Positions 30,312 through 40,000 are shown, counted from the first letter of the stretch. The stretch: DNA of 48,800 nt from Acidithiobacillus concretivorus (GCF_018853445.1 NZ_JABELD010000051.1:1-48800); one strand, 5' to 3'. The notes: generated by a model from the sequence alone, not told the origin. Numbers and translations are program-made.

Positions 30312-31367
30312 ATGCTGGGTTTCCCACCGATGATCTGCGAGTTCCAGGGCTGGGCACAGGGCGGCCTGGGGATGGCTATTCTCGGCGCAGGTCTGGTTTT
30401 CGCCATTGGTCTTATGGTGTATTTACGCTGGACTGGGAACATTCCATACGTCATCGGCGGGGCGCTGCTCATGTATTACGGTATCCCGGTTATCGAGGAT
30501 ATGTTCCACTGGGATCAGGACTGTGCCGTGATCCGGACGCAATTCGCGCAGCAAGAGCAGTATGCGGCGAATACGAGGGTCTGTGAAAACAATCTGTTTA
30601 ATACCGAAGCACAAACAGGCGAGGACTGTTCGTGTAACGGGGAATCGGTTACGCCGGACTGTGAGAGCTATTACGCAGCCTGCGAAAACCAGGTGAGTTA
30701 TACAGATACACAAACAAGTCAGTGCTCTTGTGCTTTTTCTGATCAGACGCAAAGCGCATCACCATACTGCAGTGCTATTCCGAATAATGCGAGGCCACCC
30801 GCACAATCTTCTAAAGGGGTTGCGTGTAATCGGAGTAATGGCGGCTGGGATGGGGTTGCACAAGCATGTGCGGATCCACAGTATCAGGCTGCCATGAGTC
30901 AATCTGAATGGATAGCACCGACAACGAATTTCTATGACGGCGACATTAACGGCGCAGCCTTCTATAGCTACCAAACAGAGATAGATAATCCCACAGGGGA
31001 ACCCAAGACCGTCTATTGGTATGGAGAAAGTGATAACGAGGGATGGTACGACCTAAACGGACAACAGGTAGGCAACGATAATAATTGGGCTGGGGTGGAT
31101 GAAATGCCCATCGTGCTGCAACCGGGTGAAAATAAACTTACAGTCACCGTGCAAAATTTTGATCAATCTTCATCAGCACAGAATGACTATGGGGCGAATC
31201 CGAGTGGGACGATAGATCAGATAGATGGTCCAAACGGAACAGTTTACTCATCCACGGGAGGAGATTCCTGGTATCAGATTCCAACCGTTCCGCCCTCTGC
31301 TTTGTCGCCACCACCCTCCGGTCCTACCGTAAACTGCTACACACAAAGCTGCGCCGCCACACCATAA
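30312..31367 (+). CDS. Pilin-adhesin fusion: VirB2-like hairpin, cysteine repeats and lectin-like module
   Basis: The protein has 351 residues. Residues ~8-62 copy the major pilin: GWAQGGLGMAILGAGLVF and later ALLMYYGIPVI against GWAQGDLGLAI...ALYYGIPVL at 23403. Residues ~70-165 carry CxC repeats (CENN...CSC..., CESYYAACENQ, then CSC) also found in the protein at 41078. Residues ~198-327 are a beta-sandwich module (EWIAPTTN, DNPTGEPKTVYWYGES, DLNGQQVG, LQPGEN) shared with TraN and the protein at 42193. The tail is Pro-rich. There is no separate signal peptide; the pilin hairpin would anchor it. It looks like a minor pilin that places an adhesin on the pilus (inference). AGGAG precedes ATG 30312. 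Confidence 0.7.
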   Translation: MLGFPPMICEFQGWAQGGLGMAILGAGLVFAIGLMVYLRWTGNIPYVIGGALLMYYGIPVIEDMFHWDQDCAVIRTQFAQQEQYAANTRVCENNLFNTEAQTGEDCSCNGESVTPDCESYYAACENQVSYTDTQTSQCSCAFSDQTQSASPYCSAIPNNARPPAQSSKGVACNRSNGGWDGVAQACADPQYQAAMSQSEWIAPTTNFYDGDINGAAFYSYQTEIDNPTGEPKTVYWYGESDNEGWYDLNGQQVGNDNNWAGVDEMPIVLQPGENKLTVTVQNFDQSSSAQNDYGANPSGTIDQIDGPNGTVYSSTGGDSWYQIPTVPPSALSPPPSGPTVNCYTQSCAATP

Positions 31368-31385
31368 GCATGGGCAGTCGGTAGC

Positions 31386-31414
31386 TTGGCGAGTCAACAG
31401 CTTTGTCGTATAGT
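31386..31414 (+). promoter_or_regulatory. Internal sigma-70-type promoter of the transfer operon
   Basis: TTGGCG (31386-31391) and TATAGT (31409-31414) are exactly 17 bp apart, in the 83-base gap before GTG 31451. The spacing and -10 match the promoter at 16299-16327, suggesting that the second half of the tra genes is a separately started transcript. Confidence 0.6.
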
Positions 31415-31450
31415 CGCATGTAAATACACTAGAACTTTGGGGTTATTTTT

Positions 31451-32278
31451 GTGCATATTCCGGGCAGAAAAGCGTTATCTGGGTTGCTTGCAGCAGGGAT
31501 GCTGGCAGTAGCCAGCCCCGCGATAGCCGCGCCAACGGCGTTGCTCGCGCATGTGCTCGCCGCGCATCACGCCGGGAAAATCATTAAAACCTTTCCGGGG
31601 CCGGCAGGATTGACCGGGGTAGTCATGGACTATAACGGCAGCAAGGCCATTGCCTATCTGACGCCGAACGGGAAGTACCTGATCAGCGGCCTGGTGGCCA
31701 ATCTGGACAACGGCCATAACATGACCAATGAGTATGGGCTGAAATACATCGGCAAGATGGATATTCTGAAAGGCCCGGCAGCATCCCGCATTGCATTCCA
31801 GTGTGCTTCACTTTCCGGTATCACCGTAGGAAACCACGCAGCTAAAAACTACATGATTGCCGTGTTCAACCCCTCATCGCCACTCGGTTATAAAGTCATG
31901 GGTGCGATGATGGGAGAAGCAGGACAGATGCAGAAAAAAGGCGCACTCAACGTGATGGCCTTAAAACTCGTACCGATTGGTCCTCTTGCTCCGTCTATCC
32001 TTTCGGCGGGCAACAGAGGCCGGGAGGACAGACTTCTGAATGTGCTTCACCATCAGTCTGCCGGGGTTACCATTTCACTCGGATCCCGATTCGCGGCCAG
32101 AAATAACACGGTATTGAGCCAAATCCCGATGAAGCCACCGTTTCTGGTGATTTACTTTCCCCAGGCAAATATGGAAGCCGCTATCCCCATACATAATCTG
32201 ATGCGCGTAGGGTCTGCTGTAGGGTCTGCTGAAGTGCTTGCTAAGGGAATGCAAAACCCCGTCGGTGAACCTCGTTGA
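31451..32278 (+). CDS. DsbG-fold periplasmic protein without redox cysteines
   Basis: The protein has 275 residues. A signal peptide (LSGLLAAGMLAVASPAIAA) is followed by a cystatin-like domain (KIIKTFPGPAGLTGVVMD, then YLTPNGKYLISG) nearly parallel to the DsbG-like protein at 23823. In the thioredoxin-like part the active-site position reads FNPSSPLG instead of DPNCIFC, so both cysteines are missing (SPLG at 143-146), while a cis-Pro (KPPFLVIY) is kept. It is therefore a structural or chaperone paralogue rather than an isomerase (inference). It stands just upstream of trbC-traW, where F has the thioredoxin-like TrbB/TraF functions. Confidence 0.72.
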   Translation: MHIPGRKALSGLLAAGMLAVASPAIAAPTALLAHVLAAHHAGKIIKTFPGPAGLTGVVMDYNGSKAIAYLTPNGKYLISGLVANLDNGHNMTNEYGLKYIGKMDILKGPAASRIAFQCASLSGITVGNHAAKNYMIAVFNPSSPLGYKVMGAMMGEAGQMQKKGALNVMALKLVPIGPLAPSILSAGNRGREDRLLNVLHHQSAGVTISLGSRFAARNNTVLSQIPMKPPFLVIYFPQANMEAAIPIHNLMRVGSAVGSAEVLAKGMQNPVGEPR

Positions 32279-33537
32279 TGACCCCGCCCGTCAATATGGC
32301 CCAGGTGCAATCCATCGTGCAGCGTTCCGATGGCATCATGGAGGCAGCGGGCAAGAAAAAAGCCCCGGATTGGGAAACCGGCGCGAAACTTTCCGCGCAA
32401 GACACCCCGACAAAAAAAATCTTCATGCAGCCCGCAAAAAACGAACTTCAGCAATACGCTGCGGAGTATGCAGCGGAGTCCAACGCCCAGGCGCAGGAAT
32501 TTCTCCGTAAGCGGGTCAACGGCGTGCCCGTGATTCCAGCTAATCTTCACGGCAAAGCCCTCCAAGAGTATGTGGATCATACCCTGATGAAAAAAGAGGA
32601 AATGCAGGCGAAAACGCTGGTTTTCATCTCCATGAACATGCCGCACAGCCTATTAAGAAAGTGGTTCAAGGTCGTAGCAGATAATAAAAAACTCTTTGAG
32701 AACACGGTCTTTGTCCTGCGGGGTTGGCCCAATAAGCCCGAAGGCCTGCCGGATATGATCAGCCAGGTCAACGGCCTGATGCCGTCTTACAAAAAAACCG
32801 CGAACGTCGAGATCAATCCGATCCAGTTCACGGATCATCATGTGAATCTGGCTCCGGTGATTATTCACGAGGCTCCGGACGGAAAATGGGGGGCCATAGT
32901 CGGGGATGGCGATGGGTTACGCGGGGCGATCAAGGCCATCAACCACGGCAAAGGGAATCCGCATAAGATCCACGGCCAGACCTGGAAGATTGCCGAACCC
33001 AACATGATTTCGATCTTCGAGAAGAAGATCAAAACCTTCAACTGGCAAAAGGCCGAAGCGCAGGCCAAGGATCGGGACTGGCAGGAAGTCCGGTCGCGGA
33101 TCGGGGACAACCTGCCGGATTCCAGTAATGGGCGTCACTACACTTACAATCCCAGCATCATCGCCACCGCAACGATTCGCCTGCCGTCCGGCAAGATTCT
33201 GGTCCACAAGGGCCAGACGCTCGATCCGTTGACTGCCATGCCGTTCGGCTGGAGCCAAAGCTACATCGTGTTCAATCCCGCCCAGCCATGGCAGGTCGCC
33301 CAGGTGGAAGCCTGGGAGAGCACCTATCCCAATGTTGTGATGATGGCCAGCGAGCTGCCCGATTCCTGGCAGGCAGAAAATGCGCTGGTGGATCGTCTGC
33401 AGCACCCCGTCTATGGCATTACCCCACACCTGGCGCAAAGACTCGGCATCAACCGGGTACCGGCGCTGATTCGGCCCGATGGGAAGGTTTTGTCGATTAC
33501 GGTTCCGAAAGAGCCTTTGGAAAGGAGGAGGAAATGA
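32278..33537 (+). CDS. TrbC-TraW fusion protein
   Basis: The protein has 419 residues. The N-terminal half carries the TrbC_Ftype pattern (TLVFISMNMPHSLLRKWFKV, then VFVLRGW). The second half, from ~residue 220, is TraW: GQTWKIAEPNMISIFEKKI, YNPSIIATATIRLPSGKILV, GQTLDPLTAMPF, YIVFNPAQPWQ and RLGINRVPALI. F encodes these as two periplasmic proteins that interact with each other and with TraU. No signal peptide is visible at the N-terminus, which is odd for two periplasmic domains; perhaps export needs another route or the start is further upstream. ATG 32278 shares a base with the previous stop. Confidence 0.85.
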   Translation: MTPPVNMAQVQSIVQRSDGIMEAAGKKKAPDWETGAKLSAQDTPTKKIFMQPAKNELQQYAAEYAAESNAQAQEFLRKRVNGVPVIPANLHGKALQEYVDHTLMKKEEMQAKTLVFISMNMPHSLLRKWFKVVADNKKLFENTVFVLRGWPNKPEGLPDMISQVNGLMPSYKKTANVEINPIQFTDHHVNLAPVIIHEAPDGKWGAIVGDGDGLRGAIKAINHGKGNPHKIHGQTWKIAEPNMISIFEKKIKTFNWQKAEAQAKDRDWQEVRSRIGDNLPDSSNGRHYTYNPSIIATATIRLPSGKILVHKGQTLDPLTAMPFGWSQSYIVFNPAQPWQVAQVEAWESTYPNVVMMASELPDSWQAENALVDRLQHPVYGITPHLAQRLGINRVPALIRPDGKVLSITVPKEPLERRRK

Positions 33538-34139
33538 CCAGTCAGAAACACGAGTTTTATTTCGATTTTCATTGCAATGCGGGAAACCATCAGCAGCAGG
33601 TAGTTCTTGGAAAAACGGGGCAAGGGATGTCCCTGGCTGATGCTTTAAGCGTGCTGCAAAACGCCAAAGGCAAAATCATTTTTGAAATGGATGCAGAAGA
33701 TAAACAGGTTCCTGTAAGCAAAGCACATACAGAGGAAGAAATTTTGGCGATGTTTCCAACTTTGACCAGGGGAAGCAATCCCGGTGCTGATTATTATCTG
33801 AACAAGATGCTTTCTGGTTACAGGCTGCTTTGTGCTGCCCTGGAAAAAGGCGGTTATTCGGTCGCAGACGAAGACGTAGTAAACATCTTGACTCATGCTG
33901 AAGTAATGGAAAACGTGCCCGTCTGGAAGGGTATATCGGGCACTCAGGAAGGACATGATCTGGATGCCTTTCTGGACAAGTTCAGAGCCGAGACAGGCGC
34001 AGGATTCCGAGTAACGGAAGGCAAACTAAAGGATTGTTTTGGGGGATTAACTGCGCGATTGGCTTTAAATAGATTGGCTTTGCATTCTGCTTCGCTTGAT
34101 GGGAAGGCAGAACAACAGTCGGTTGTGGGCGCGGAGTAG
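33534..34139 (+). CDS. Hypothetical protein
   Basis: The protein has 201 residues and no recognised family. The first part (HEFYFDFHCNAGNHQQQVVL) looks like a beta-strand start, and the rest is helical and mixed-charge. There is no signal peptide or membrane segment, so it is probably cytoplasmic. The ribosome-binding site AGGAGGA is inside the 3' end of trbC-traW, and the start overlaps that stop by 4 bases. It converges on the antitoxin-like gene at 34150. Confidence 0.65.
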   Translation: MTSQKHEFYFDFHCNAGNHQQQVVLGKTGQGMSLADALSVLQNAKGKIIFEMDAEDKQVPVSKAHTEEEILAMFPTLTRGSNPGADYYLNKMLSGYRLLCAALEKGGYSVADEDVVNILTHAEVMENVPVWKGISGTQEGHDLDAFLDKFRAETGAGFRVTEGKLKDCFGGLTARLALNRLALHSASLDGKAEQQSVVGAE

Positions 34140-34149
34140 CGGCAGAATG

Positions 34150-34428
34150 TCAGGGATGCAAAACTTCCGTATGCAACCGCAGGCCCAGGCTGTTTATAAT
34201 TCTGAGCACGGCGGCGAACGACGCATTTTCGCTTGCGGAAAGCGCATTCACCTGCTCTTCGTTCAGATGGCTCAAACCTTGAGCGCGGGCGATGTTTTGC
34301 AAACCCAGTCGAATCAGCGAGCCATCACCGGGATCGTCTTCAAGGCAGGCATCGAAATAGGCCGCTATATCTTCGTCTGTTTCAAGGTAATCGGCGCTAT
34401 TCCAAGGGGTAAATGCTTCACTCATCAT
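34150..34428 (-). CDS. HigA/addiction-module antidote-like protein, apparently without toxin
   Basis: The protein has 92 residues. SADYLETDEDIAAYFDACLE at the start and ASFAAVLRIINSLGLRLHTE at the end match the putative addiction-module antidote family (F..YL....iA.YL..al, then F..vlkvl.alGlrL). The HTH between them (IARAQGLSHLNEEQVNALS) is partly diverged. In this family a RelE/ParE toxin usually precedes the antidote. None lies upstream on the minus strand, so it is an orphan. It interrupts the tra gene run on the opposite strand. GGAG precedes ATG 34428 by ~8 bases. Confidence 0.75.
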   Translation of the reverse strand: MMSEAFTPWNSADYLETDEDIAAYFDACLEDDPGDGSLIRLGLQNIARAQGLSHLNEEQVNALSASENASFAAVLRIINSLGLRLHTEVLHP

Positions 34429-34492
34429 TTAGTTACTCCACTGTTTCGCAATAACTATAGCACGTTTAATGGGTCATTAGGGCTGTGAGGAA

Positions 34493-34966
34493 ATGACTAT
34501 GCTTCCCTGGAAAATTCAAGAAAAAGCGGTGTTTATTGCGGCCATAAATGTATTTCCGCTTCTGGAAATAAGAGAAGCCGAAATGACCTTGTTTTCAGGA
34601 TTGAAGCATCTAAATCCTGCGGAGTTGCGGAGATTGCAGGCGAAGGAAATCCGCCATCATGTTCCCTATGGCCCTGATGGATATTGGGCACGATGGTATC
34701 AGCGCCACATTCCGTACCGTCCTCATCGTTTGGATGAAGTTTTTGTGGAATGGATGTCCGCAGTATGGGTTGGGAAAAATGCGCCAGGGTATCTGACAGT
34801 GATCTCTTCCGGGCCATACGGCGGATTGTGCGCGGTGTTCTGGAACGACATGCCCGTTTGCCAAGAAAAGATGATGCCGTTCCAGACTTTGGCAGAGGCG
34901 AAAGCCTGGGCCATGAGCCGCCCTGAGATTTGTCAGGGTGCTTCAACTTCATTGGGGAAGGCCTGA
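34493..34966 (+). CDS. Hypothetical protein
   Basis: The protein has up to 157 residues. It is rich in aromatic and basic residues (IRHHVPYGPDGYWARWYQRH, then YRPHRLDEVFVEWM), with a compact ending (FQTLAEAKAWAMSRPE) of the kind seen in small DUF-type proteins that open with a Trp-rich sheet. No export signal is visible. Starts at 34493 or 34499 both fit the GAGGA upstream. The 3' end overlaps the convergent minus-strand gene at 34933 by 34 bases. Function unknown. Confidence 0.5.
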   Translation: MTMLPWKIQEKAVFIAAINVFPLLEIREAEMTLFSGLKHLNPAELRRLQAKEIRHHVPYGPDGYWARWYQRHIPYRPHRLDEVFVEWMSAVWVGKNAPGYLTVISSGPYGGLCAVFWNDMPVCQEKMMPFQTLAEAKAWAMSRPEICQGASTSLGKA

Positions 34967-35709
34967 TGCAATTTCGTGACGACATAATCTACGGCGGGAC
35001 GATAATTGGCCTGAAGGAAGTTTCGGTCGATATAGAGAATTCTTGTATCTTCCAGGTGTTGCAGAGAGGGAATTCTGGCACGAGCTGGATTCTGGTAAGT
35101 GGCTTTTATGATTCTCGGATCACCCTCAGTGCGAATCCATATATCTTCAAACGTCCTCACCCTGGAGTCGAACCAGAAACGCAACCATTCCGCACGCAAT
35201 ATCTCATCCCTATTGTTTCTGACTGGGGGCCACTCTTTCCATGCGAGAAAAATATAGGTGATTTCCCATTCCTCGATTTGGTTACGGCTCCAAAGGCGAT
35301 CAGCGTCTGCTTCTCTGATCAGCGCTATAAAATCGTCAACGTCCATGTATCCATTGAGAAGACGGCGCATGTGCCCGTAGTGAGCTTGCCAGTGCGCGAA
35401 AAAATCAGCACGCAAAAGGCGTCCACGTTGCGTGTCCGCTGGGACTGGCTGCAGGAATGCGTATCGGTGATCGGCCATGTTACGCAATGGGCACGACGGT
35501 GGATTTTCGTTTCTGTTATGCGAAAAAATCTGATCCTGAAGTGGACGATCGTTCCCTCTGATAATCAAAGGCTCAAGACAGCCAGGACAGCGAGCGTTGG
35601 GTCGCTCTCTATGGCGACCATGAGAATCCAATTTTGGTCCAAATTCTGCAGTATATGCTTGAACAGTAACTTCTTTTCTGTCGTTGTAAGGATGAAGAGC
35701 CGTTTTCAT
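34933..35709 (-). CDS. Hypothetical protein with CoiA-like zinc-finger start
   Basis: The protein has 258 residues. The N-terminal region (YTAEFGPKLDSHGRHRERPN followed by ARCPGCLEPLIIRG, then FSH and PSCPL) resembles the CoiA-type start, a Cys-x2-Cys followed by a FxH..C element, found in some competence and nuclease-related proteins. The remainder is helical with many Trp and Arg residues; no PD-(D/E)xK nuclease motif is clear. AAGGAG 8 bases before ATG 35709 sets the start. It is antisense to the region upstream of traU. Assignment is weak. Confidence 0.55.
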   Translation of the reverse strand: MKTALHPYNDRKEVTVQAYTAEFGPKLDSHGRHRERPNARCPGCLEPLIIRGNDRPLQDQIFSHNRNENPPSCPLRNMADHRYAFLQPVPADTQRGRLLRADFFAHWQAHYGHMRRLLNGYMDVDDFIALIREADADRLWSRNQIEEWEITYIFLAWKEWPPVRNNRDEILRAEWLRFWFDSRVRTFEDIWIRTEGDPRIIKATYQNPARARIPSLQHLEDTRILYIDRNFLQANYRPAVDYVVTKLHQAFPNEVEAP

Positions 35710-35784
35710 GGGAGTAACTCCTTTCTTGAGTATCAGGACGTGGAAATCCAAAGATACAAGGGGTTGGGGTCTCCCGCCATTTTC

Positions 35785-37068
35785 TTGCCTGCTGATAAGC
35801 CCAAGAAAACCAGCAATCCACTACGTCGCTGGCTACAGGGCGCATCGCTGGCCCTGGGGCTGCTTTGTTCCGTCCCCGCCTTTGCGACGGGCGCACAGGT
35901 TGCAACCATGTGCCCGGATGCCGGGGTTTTTAAGGAGCTGATCGGCGGCGTGTGCTGGTCGGCCATGTTCCCGCTGCGTGTGGCCGGTATGACCTGGTTC
36001 GGTGGTAATTCCGGCGTGCCTAATGGTGCGGCTTCAGGGGCCACCTGCATCTGCGGCGGAAGTTTGCGGCATCTGCAGCTCCCGACTATCGGTATCCAGA
36101 TTGGATACTGGCAGCCATCCATGCTGATCGAGGCCGTTTCGCATCCTTTTTGCTCGCCGGTTCTGGGCGGTGTCAGTCTGGATCCGAGTTCTACGGTGGG
36201 GAACCAGTGGACCGGTTCCTGGGGCGGCGATGTCGGAAACGGAGTAACAACAGCGCAGCACAACAGTACCTTTTTCAACGTCCAGCTCTGGACTTTTCCG
36301 CTGATCACCATGATGCAGCTCGCAGACATTCCGGATTGCAATACCGGCTACCACGGGATGAATCTCATGTTGATGAGCGAAGTGTTCCCGACCTGGAATA
36401 ACGATCTGCTTTCTTTCCTGGCCTCTCCGGAAGAGTTGCTTTACGACAACCCTGTAGGACTACTCGGAGCAACCGAAGAGTGCGCTCAGGAAAGTGTCGG
36501 CGCACAGCCCATTGACGATGAGTACTGGACCGCCGGGTGTTGGGGATTGCTCTACCCCATGGTCGGATCCAATCTCGGCGGCGATGATCCTATTCAGACA
36601 TCCAGTCTCGATGTAGCCCGGATGCTGGCTATGGGATTCCGCTTAGGATTTCTGGAGCGCACAACCGGCAACAGCGTGGTTTGCGGTCCCCGGCGGACCT
36701 ATGTGCTGCCCAAGGCCCAGTATCGCTTCCAGATCATGTTCCCGAATGACGAAACCAATCAGGAGCCCAATGCCAGCGTTACGGCCCCGGATCTCAACAA
36801 CTCGCAACAACAGGGTGGCAGTATGCCTCCTGCTAACTATGTAACCCCAGCGGCGAGCAATCAGGGTACCGTCGCGCAAAATGGCGGCGTGAACATTCAG
36901 GCTCCACCGACCCAATCGGGTGAATGCACGCACTGGATGGGTCAGACGCCTTTTCAGTGGGGTGAGTGGGACAGTCAGCCAGCAACGGGCAGCAACTATG
37001 TGTACCTGGTCTGGCAATGGACCAACTGTTGCCTGGGCGTCATTGGCCACACAGGAATGACTGGGTAA
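35785..37068 (+). CDS. traU: F-type conjugation protein TraU
   Basis: The protein has 427 residues from TTG 35785. A signal peptide (WLQGASLALGLLCSVPAFA) precedes the TraU domain: GGVCWSAMFPLRVAGMTWFG, CICGGSLRHLQLPTIGIQIG, YWQPSMLIEAVSHPFCSP and later AECAQ-type cysteine motifs (EECAQES, GCWGLLYPM). TraU is a periplasmic, disulfide-rich protein needed for DNA transfer. The frame is open upstream to 34930, but that part is antisense to the gene ending at 34933 and is unlike TraU. The start is uncertain; GTG 35740 is an alternative. The C-terminal ~100 residues (Gln/Ala-rich, then CTHWMGQTPFQWGEW) are longer than in F. Confidence 0.9.
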   Translation: MPADKPKKTSNPLRRWLQGASLALGLLCSVPAFATGAQVATMCPDAGVFKELIGGVCWSAMFPLRVAGMTWFGGNSGVPNGAASGATCICGGSLRHLQLPTIGIQIGYWQPSMLIEAVSHPFCSPVLGGVSLDPSSTVGNQWTGSWGGDVGNGVTTAQHNSTFFNVQLWTFPLITMMQLADIPDCNTGYHGMNLMLMSEVFPTWNNDLLSFLASPEELLYDNPVGLLGATEECAQESVGAQPIDDEYWTAGCWGLLYPMVGSNLGGDDPIQTSSLDVARMLAMGFRLGFLERTTGNSVVCGPRRTYVLPKAQYRFQIMFPNDETNQEPNASVTAPDLNNSQQQGGSMPPANYVTPAASNQGTVAQNGGVNIQAPPTQSGECTHWMGQTPFQWGEWDSQPATGSNYVYLVWQWTNCCLGVIGHTGMTG

Positions 37069-40000
37069 TGGGCTTCTTTTGCTGGATGGCGCATCCCACA
37101 AGGCGCAGGCCGATTGCCTCGGCCTTCATCGCTGCCATGATCGGGATAGGCATCTATTACGAATCCACGGCAACGGCCATGGCCGGGCAGTTCGTGAGTC
37201 AGGCCCAAGGTGGCGTGAACTTCGGGAATAGCCTGCTGCTGGGGGGGCAGGACGATGCTGCTACGGGTGTTGGATCGAAAGAAATGCAGGGCTTTGCGGG
37301 AAGTAATCCCACACCCGGAGAATCGGGCGCGTCCAGCTATTACCTACCGGATAATGTGGGATTGACGCAAGGCAATGCCATCAACCAGGCCGACAGTGCC
37401 AATGCCGCCCTGATGAGCGATCCGACTTGTCCGAATGGCTGGCCGGGGCCGCTGAACAGCTTTGACAGCGCCGGGCTAGGGGCCGTCACCCATGTTCAAA
37501 CCGTCTGCCAGACGGCACTCAATGCGGAATCTGCATCCATTGAGGAAGCAGAAAGTAGTGGAAGCAGCCCACTCTACACCGATGCCCTGGAAAGCATCCA
37601 TAATTTTGGGACATCCCTTGCTGATGTACATTCTGCCGGCAATGCCCTACTGACGACCTGTGCGCCAGATATAAACAACCAGTACCAATACGCCCCGGCC
37701 TGCAATCTTTTAAGCCGTTCCGGGGTTCCCAGTCTGAACAGCCTGGGCGATACCTGGGCGGGTACGCTGAATAACGTCGCTGACGAATGTAGTGCCCTGC
37801 CCACGAGTATTACGTCACCGACAGTTGCCGGTACCCTGGTGGAAAAACTGGCGCCCATGACTTTGAGCGTGGACGGGCTGATTGGAAAGACCATACAGAC
37901 AGGGGCAGTGGGTGATAACGGTTCGATGACCCTGCCTGGTTATTATGCCAATATGACAACAGCCTCCCAGCAGTACCAGGAGATCTACGGGCAATGTAAC
38001 GAGGCTCAATCCTATCTGGAGAATATCTCTACCTATCCGGGCGGAATGAACAGCTACACCACGGATCCCATGTTGAATAATTTTCTGGCGAACCCAGCGA
38101 ATCAGGGCATGATCAACAAGATGATGCCGTTTATCGAGAGCAATCCATCGGTATTCAGCCAGTATTATCAGAACGTCGCCTGTACGAACAATAATCTTGA
38201 TATTGCCAATGGAGGATCCTCTTCCACGTCCGTATCGACAACCAGTACCAGTGCGCCCAGCATCCAGTCGAATCCAGTGGCTTGTGATGAGCCTTTGAGC
38301 ACCTACACGAGTACAGGATGGATCAATGGGGCTGACTGGCCAGACCCAAACGCCAAATGGATCTACGGGACTACAGGCGGTTGCGGTGGGGGTGTTCCTA
38401 ACGGACAAACCGACATGATGGAGGGGACGTATTCCAATACAACAGGGGCTACCATCAACGCGACGCTGTATTTTGCCGCTGATGATCAAGGCGTGGTGGA
38501 CATCAACGGGACACAGGTAGCGAGCTATGACGATCAGGGAGAAAGCGGTTCGGTGGCTTATCCCTCAACGGGCGGGGTAGTTTCGGTACCCGTAACGCTG
38601 GCCCCTGGCCCGGACGAAATTCTGTTTTACATTACCAATGATGATGGCGGCCCGACGGCGGCGGCAAACCCTTCTGCCGGGATACTCAGCATCATCGGTG
38701 ATGTAAACGCTACCAATCAGGTCTTGATCGACACGAATAGCAACTGGCTCTACACACCGACCAATGGATCCTCTTCAAGCGGGACCGTGACCGTAAACCC
38801 CGGTCAGACAGTGACCGGCACCAATCCCAATACGCACGCGCAGAGCATTCTTTGCAATAGCCCCATTCAGTGTATGGGTACGCAATGCCATGCGCTTTTT
38901 GGCAATCAGGATTTGCACTTCTCGGAGGCTTTGACTGCGCTCTCGGCGTTGCAGCAGATGGAGCAGAACATGCAGTGCGCTACGGGTACCAGTGTTTCTG
39001 CCGGAAACTGCCAGCCGATTATTTTTCAGGGGACGGCCAGTTATTGTCGAACCTGGCCGTTTGGTGGCGTGTTTACCAATAATTGCTGTAAGGAGGGGCT
39101 GGAAGCTGGAGCAAACGGGCCGAACATTGGACAGTATCTGGAAGCTGGTATGGATGCCTGGAGTATTGCCAACAACTCGCAATTTGATGCGATGGTATTT
39201 GGATCCAAGGCGATTAGTCCAGATGGCTTTCTTTTTGGTAAGGGAAGCTGGGCAGAATCGGCTTATAACCAGTTTGATACCTGGGCGGGCGATGCTTGGA
39301 GCGACGTAACCGTACCGTTCAAAGGGGCAGCAGAAGCCGTCGAGAATGCCTTTGGTGCGGGTGGAGCCAGTGCGGGAGCGCAACTTGGTGGAGACGTGGC
39401 GAAAGTAGCTCATGGTGCGGCTAGTGCATCCGGGGCTGCTTCAAAAGGTTTGCTATCTGGTGTGGAAGACGAAGTGAAGGGCTGGCTGAAATCCATGCTC
39501 AAGCATGTGCTTAATCATATTGTGGGCCATACAATAACCAGGAAGATCATGGGTTTTATAGGCAGCAAAATGTTTGGAGAGGCCTTTGGTGACATCATGC
39601 TGGCCTATGAAGTCTTCCAGATTATCCAGATGATCACCATGATCATGACATCTTGCAAAAAAGAAGAGTTCCAACTGGGTGAGGGGCGCAAGGAGCATGA
39701 GTGTCAGAATCTAGGTACTTATTGCAGCGAAAAGTTCATGGGATTCTGCCTGGAACACAAGGACATTTTCTGCTGCTACGAATCGCCACTGGATCGGATT
39801 ATCGCGTCACAAATCAAGATCGGTCAGCCCAATGTGGCAGGTGGATATGGCACACCCAAGCACCCCGATTGCAACGGCTTCACGCCGCAACAACTTGCCG
39901 ATGTGGATTGGAGCGATGTATCTCTATCGGCCTGGACTGCGATGCTCCAGAAAGCGGGGCTGGTCGCCGGTAGTAACGCGGCAGGAAGTGCCAAATATAC

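Noticed and set aside
34930-35784. N-terminal extension of traU by ~285 residues
   Set aside because: Antisense to the gene ending at 34933, unlike any TraU, and the signal peptide lies after it.
36966-37067. 34-residue extension of TraN upstream of 37068
   Set aside because: It overlaps the end of traU in another frame; the TAATG overlap and signal sequence favour ATG 37068.
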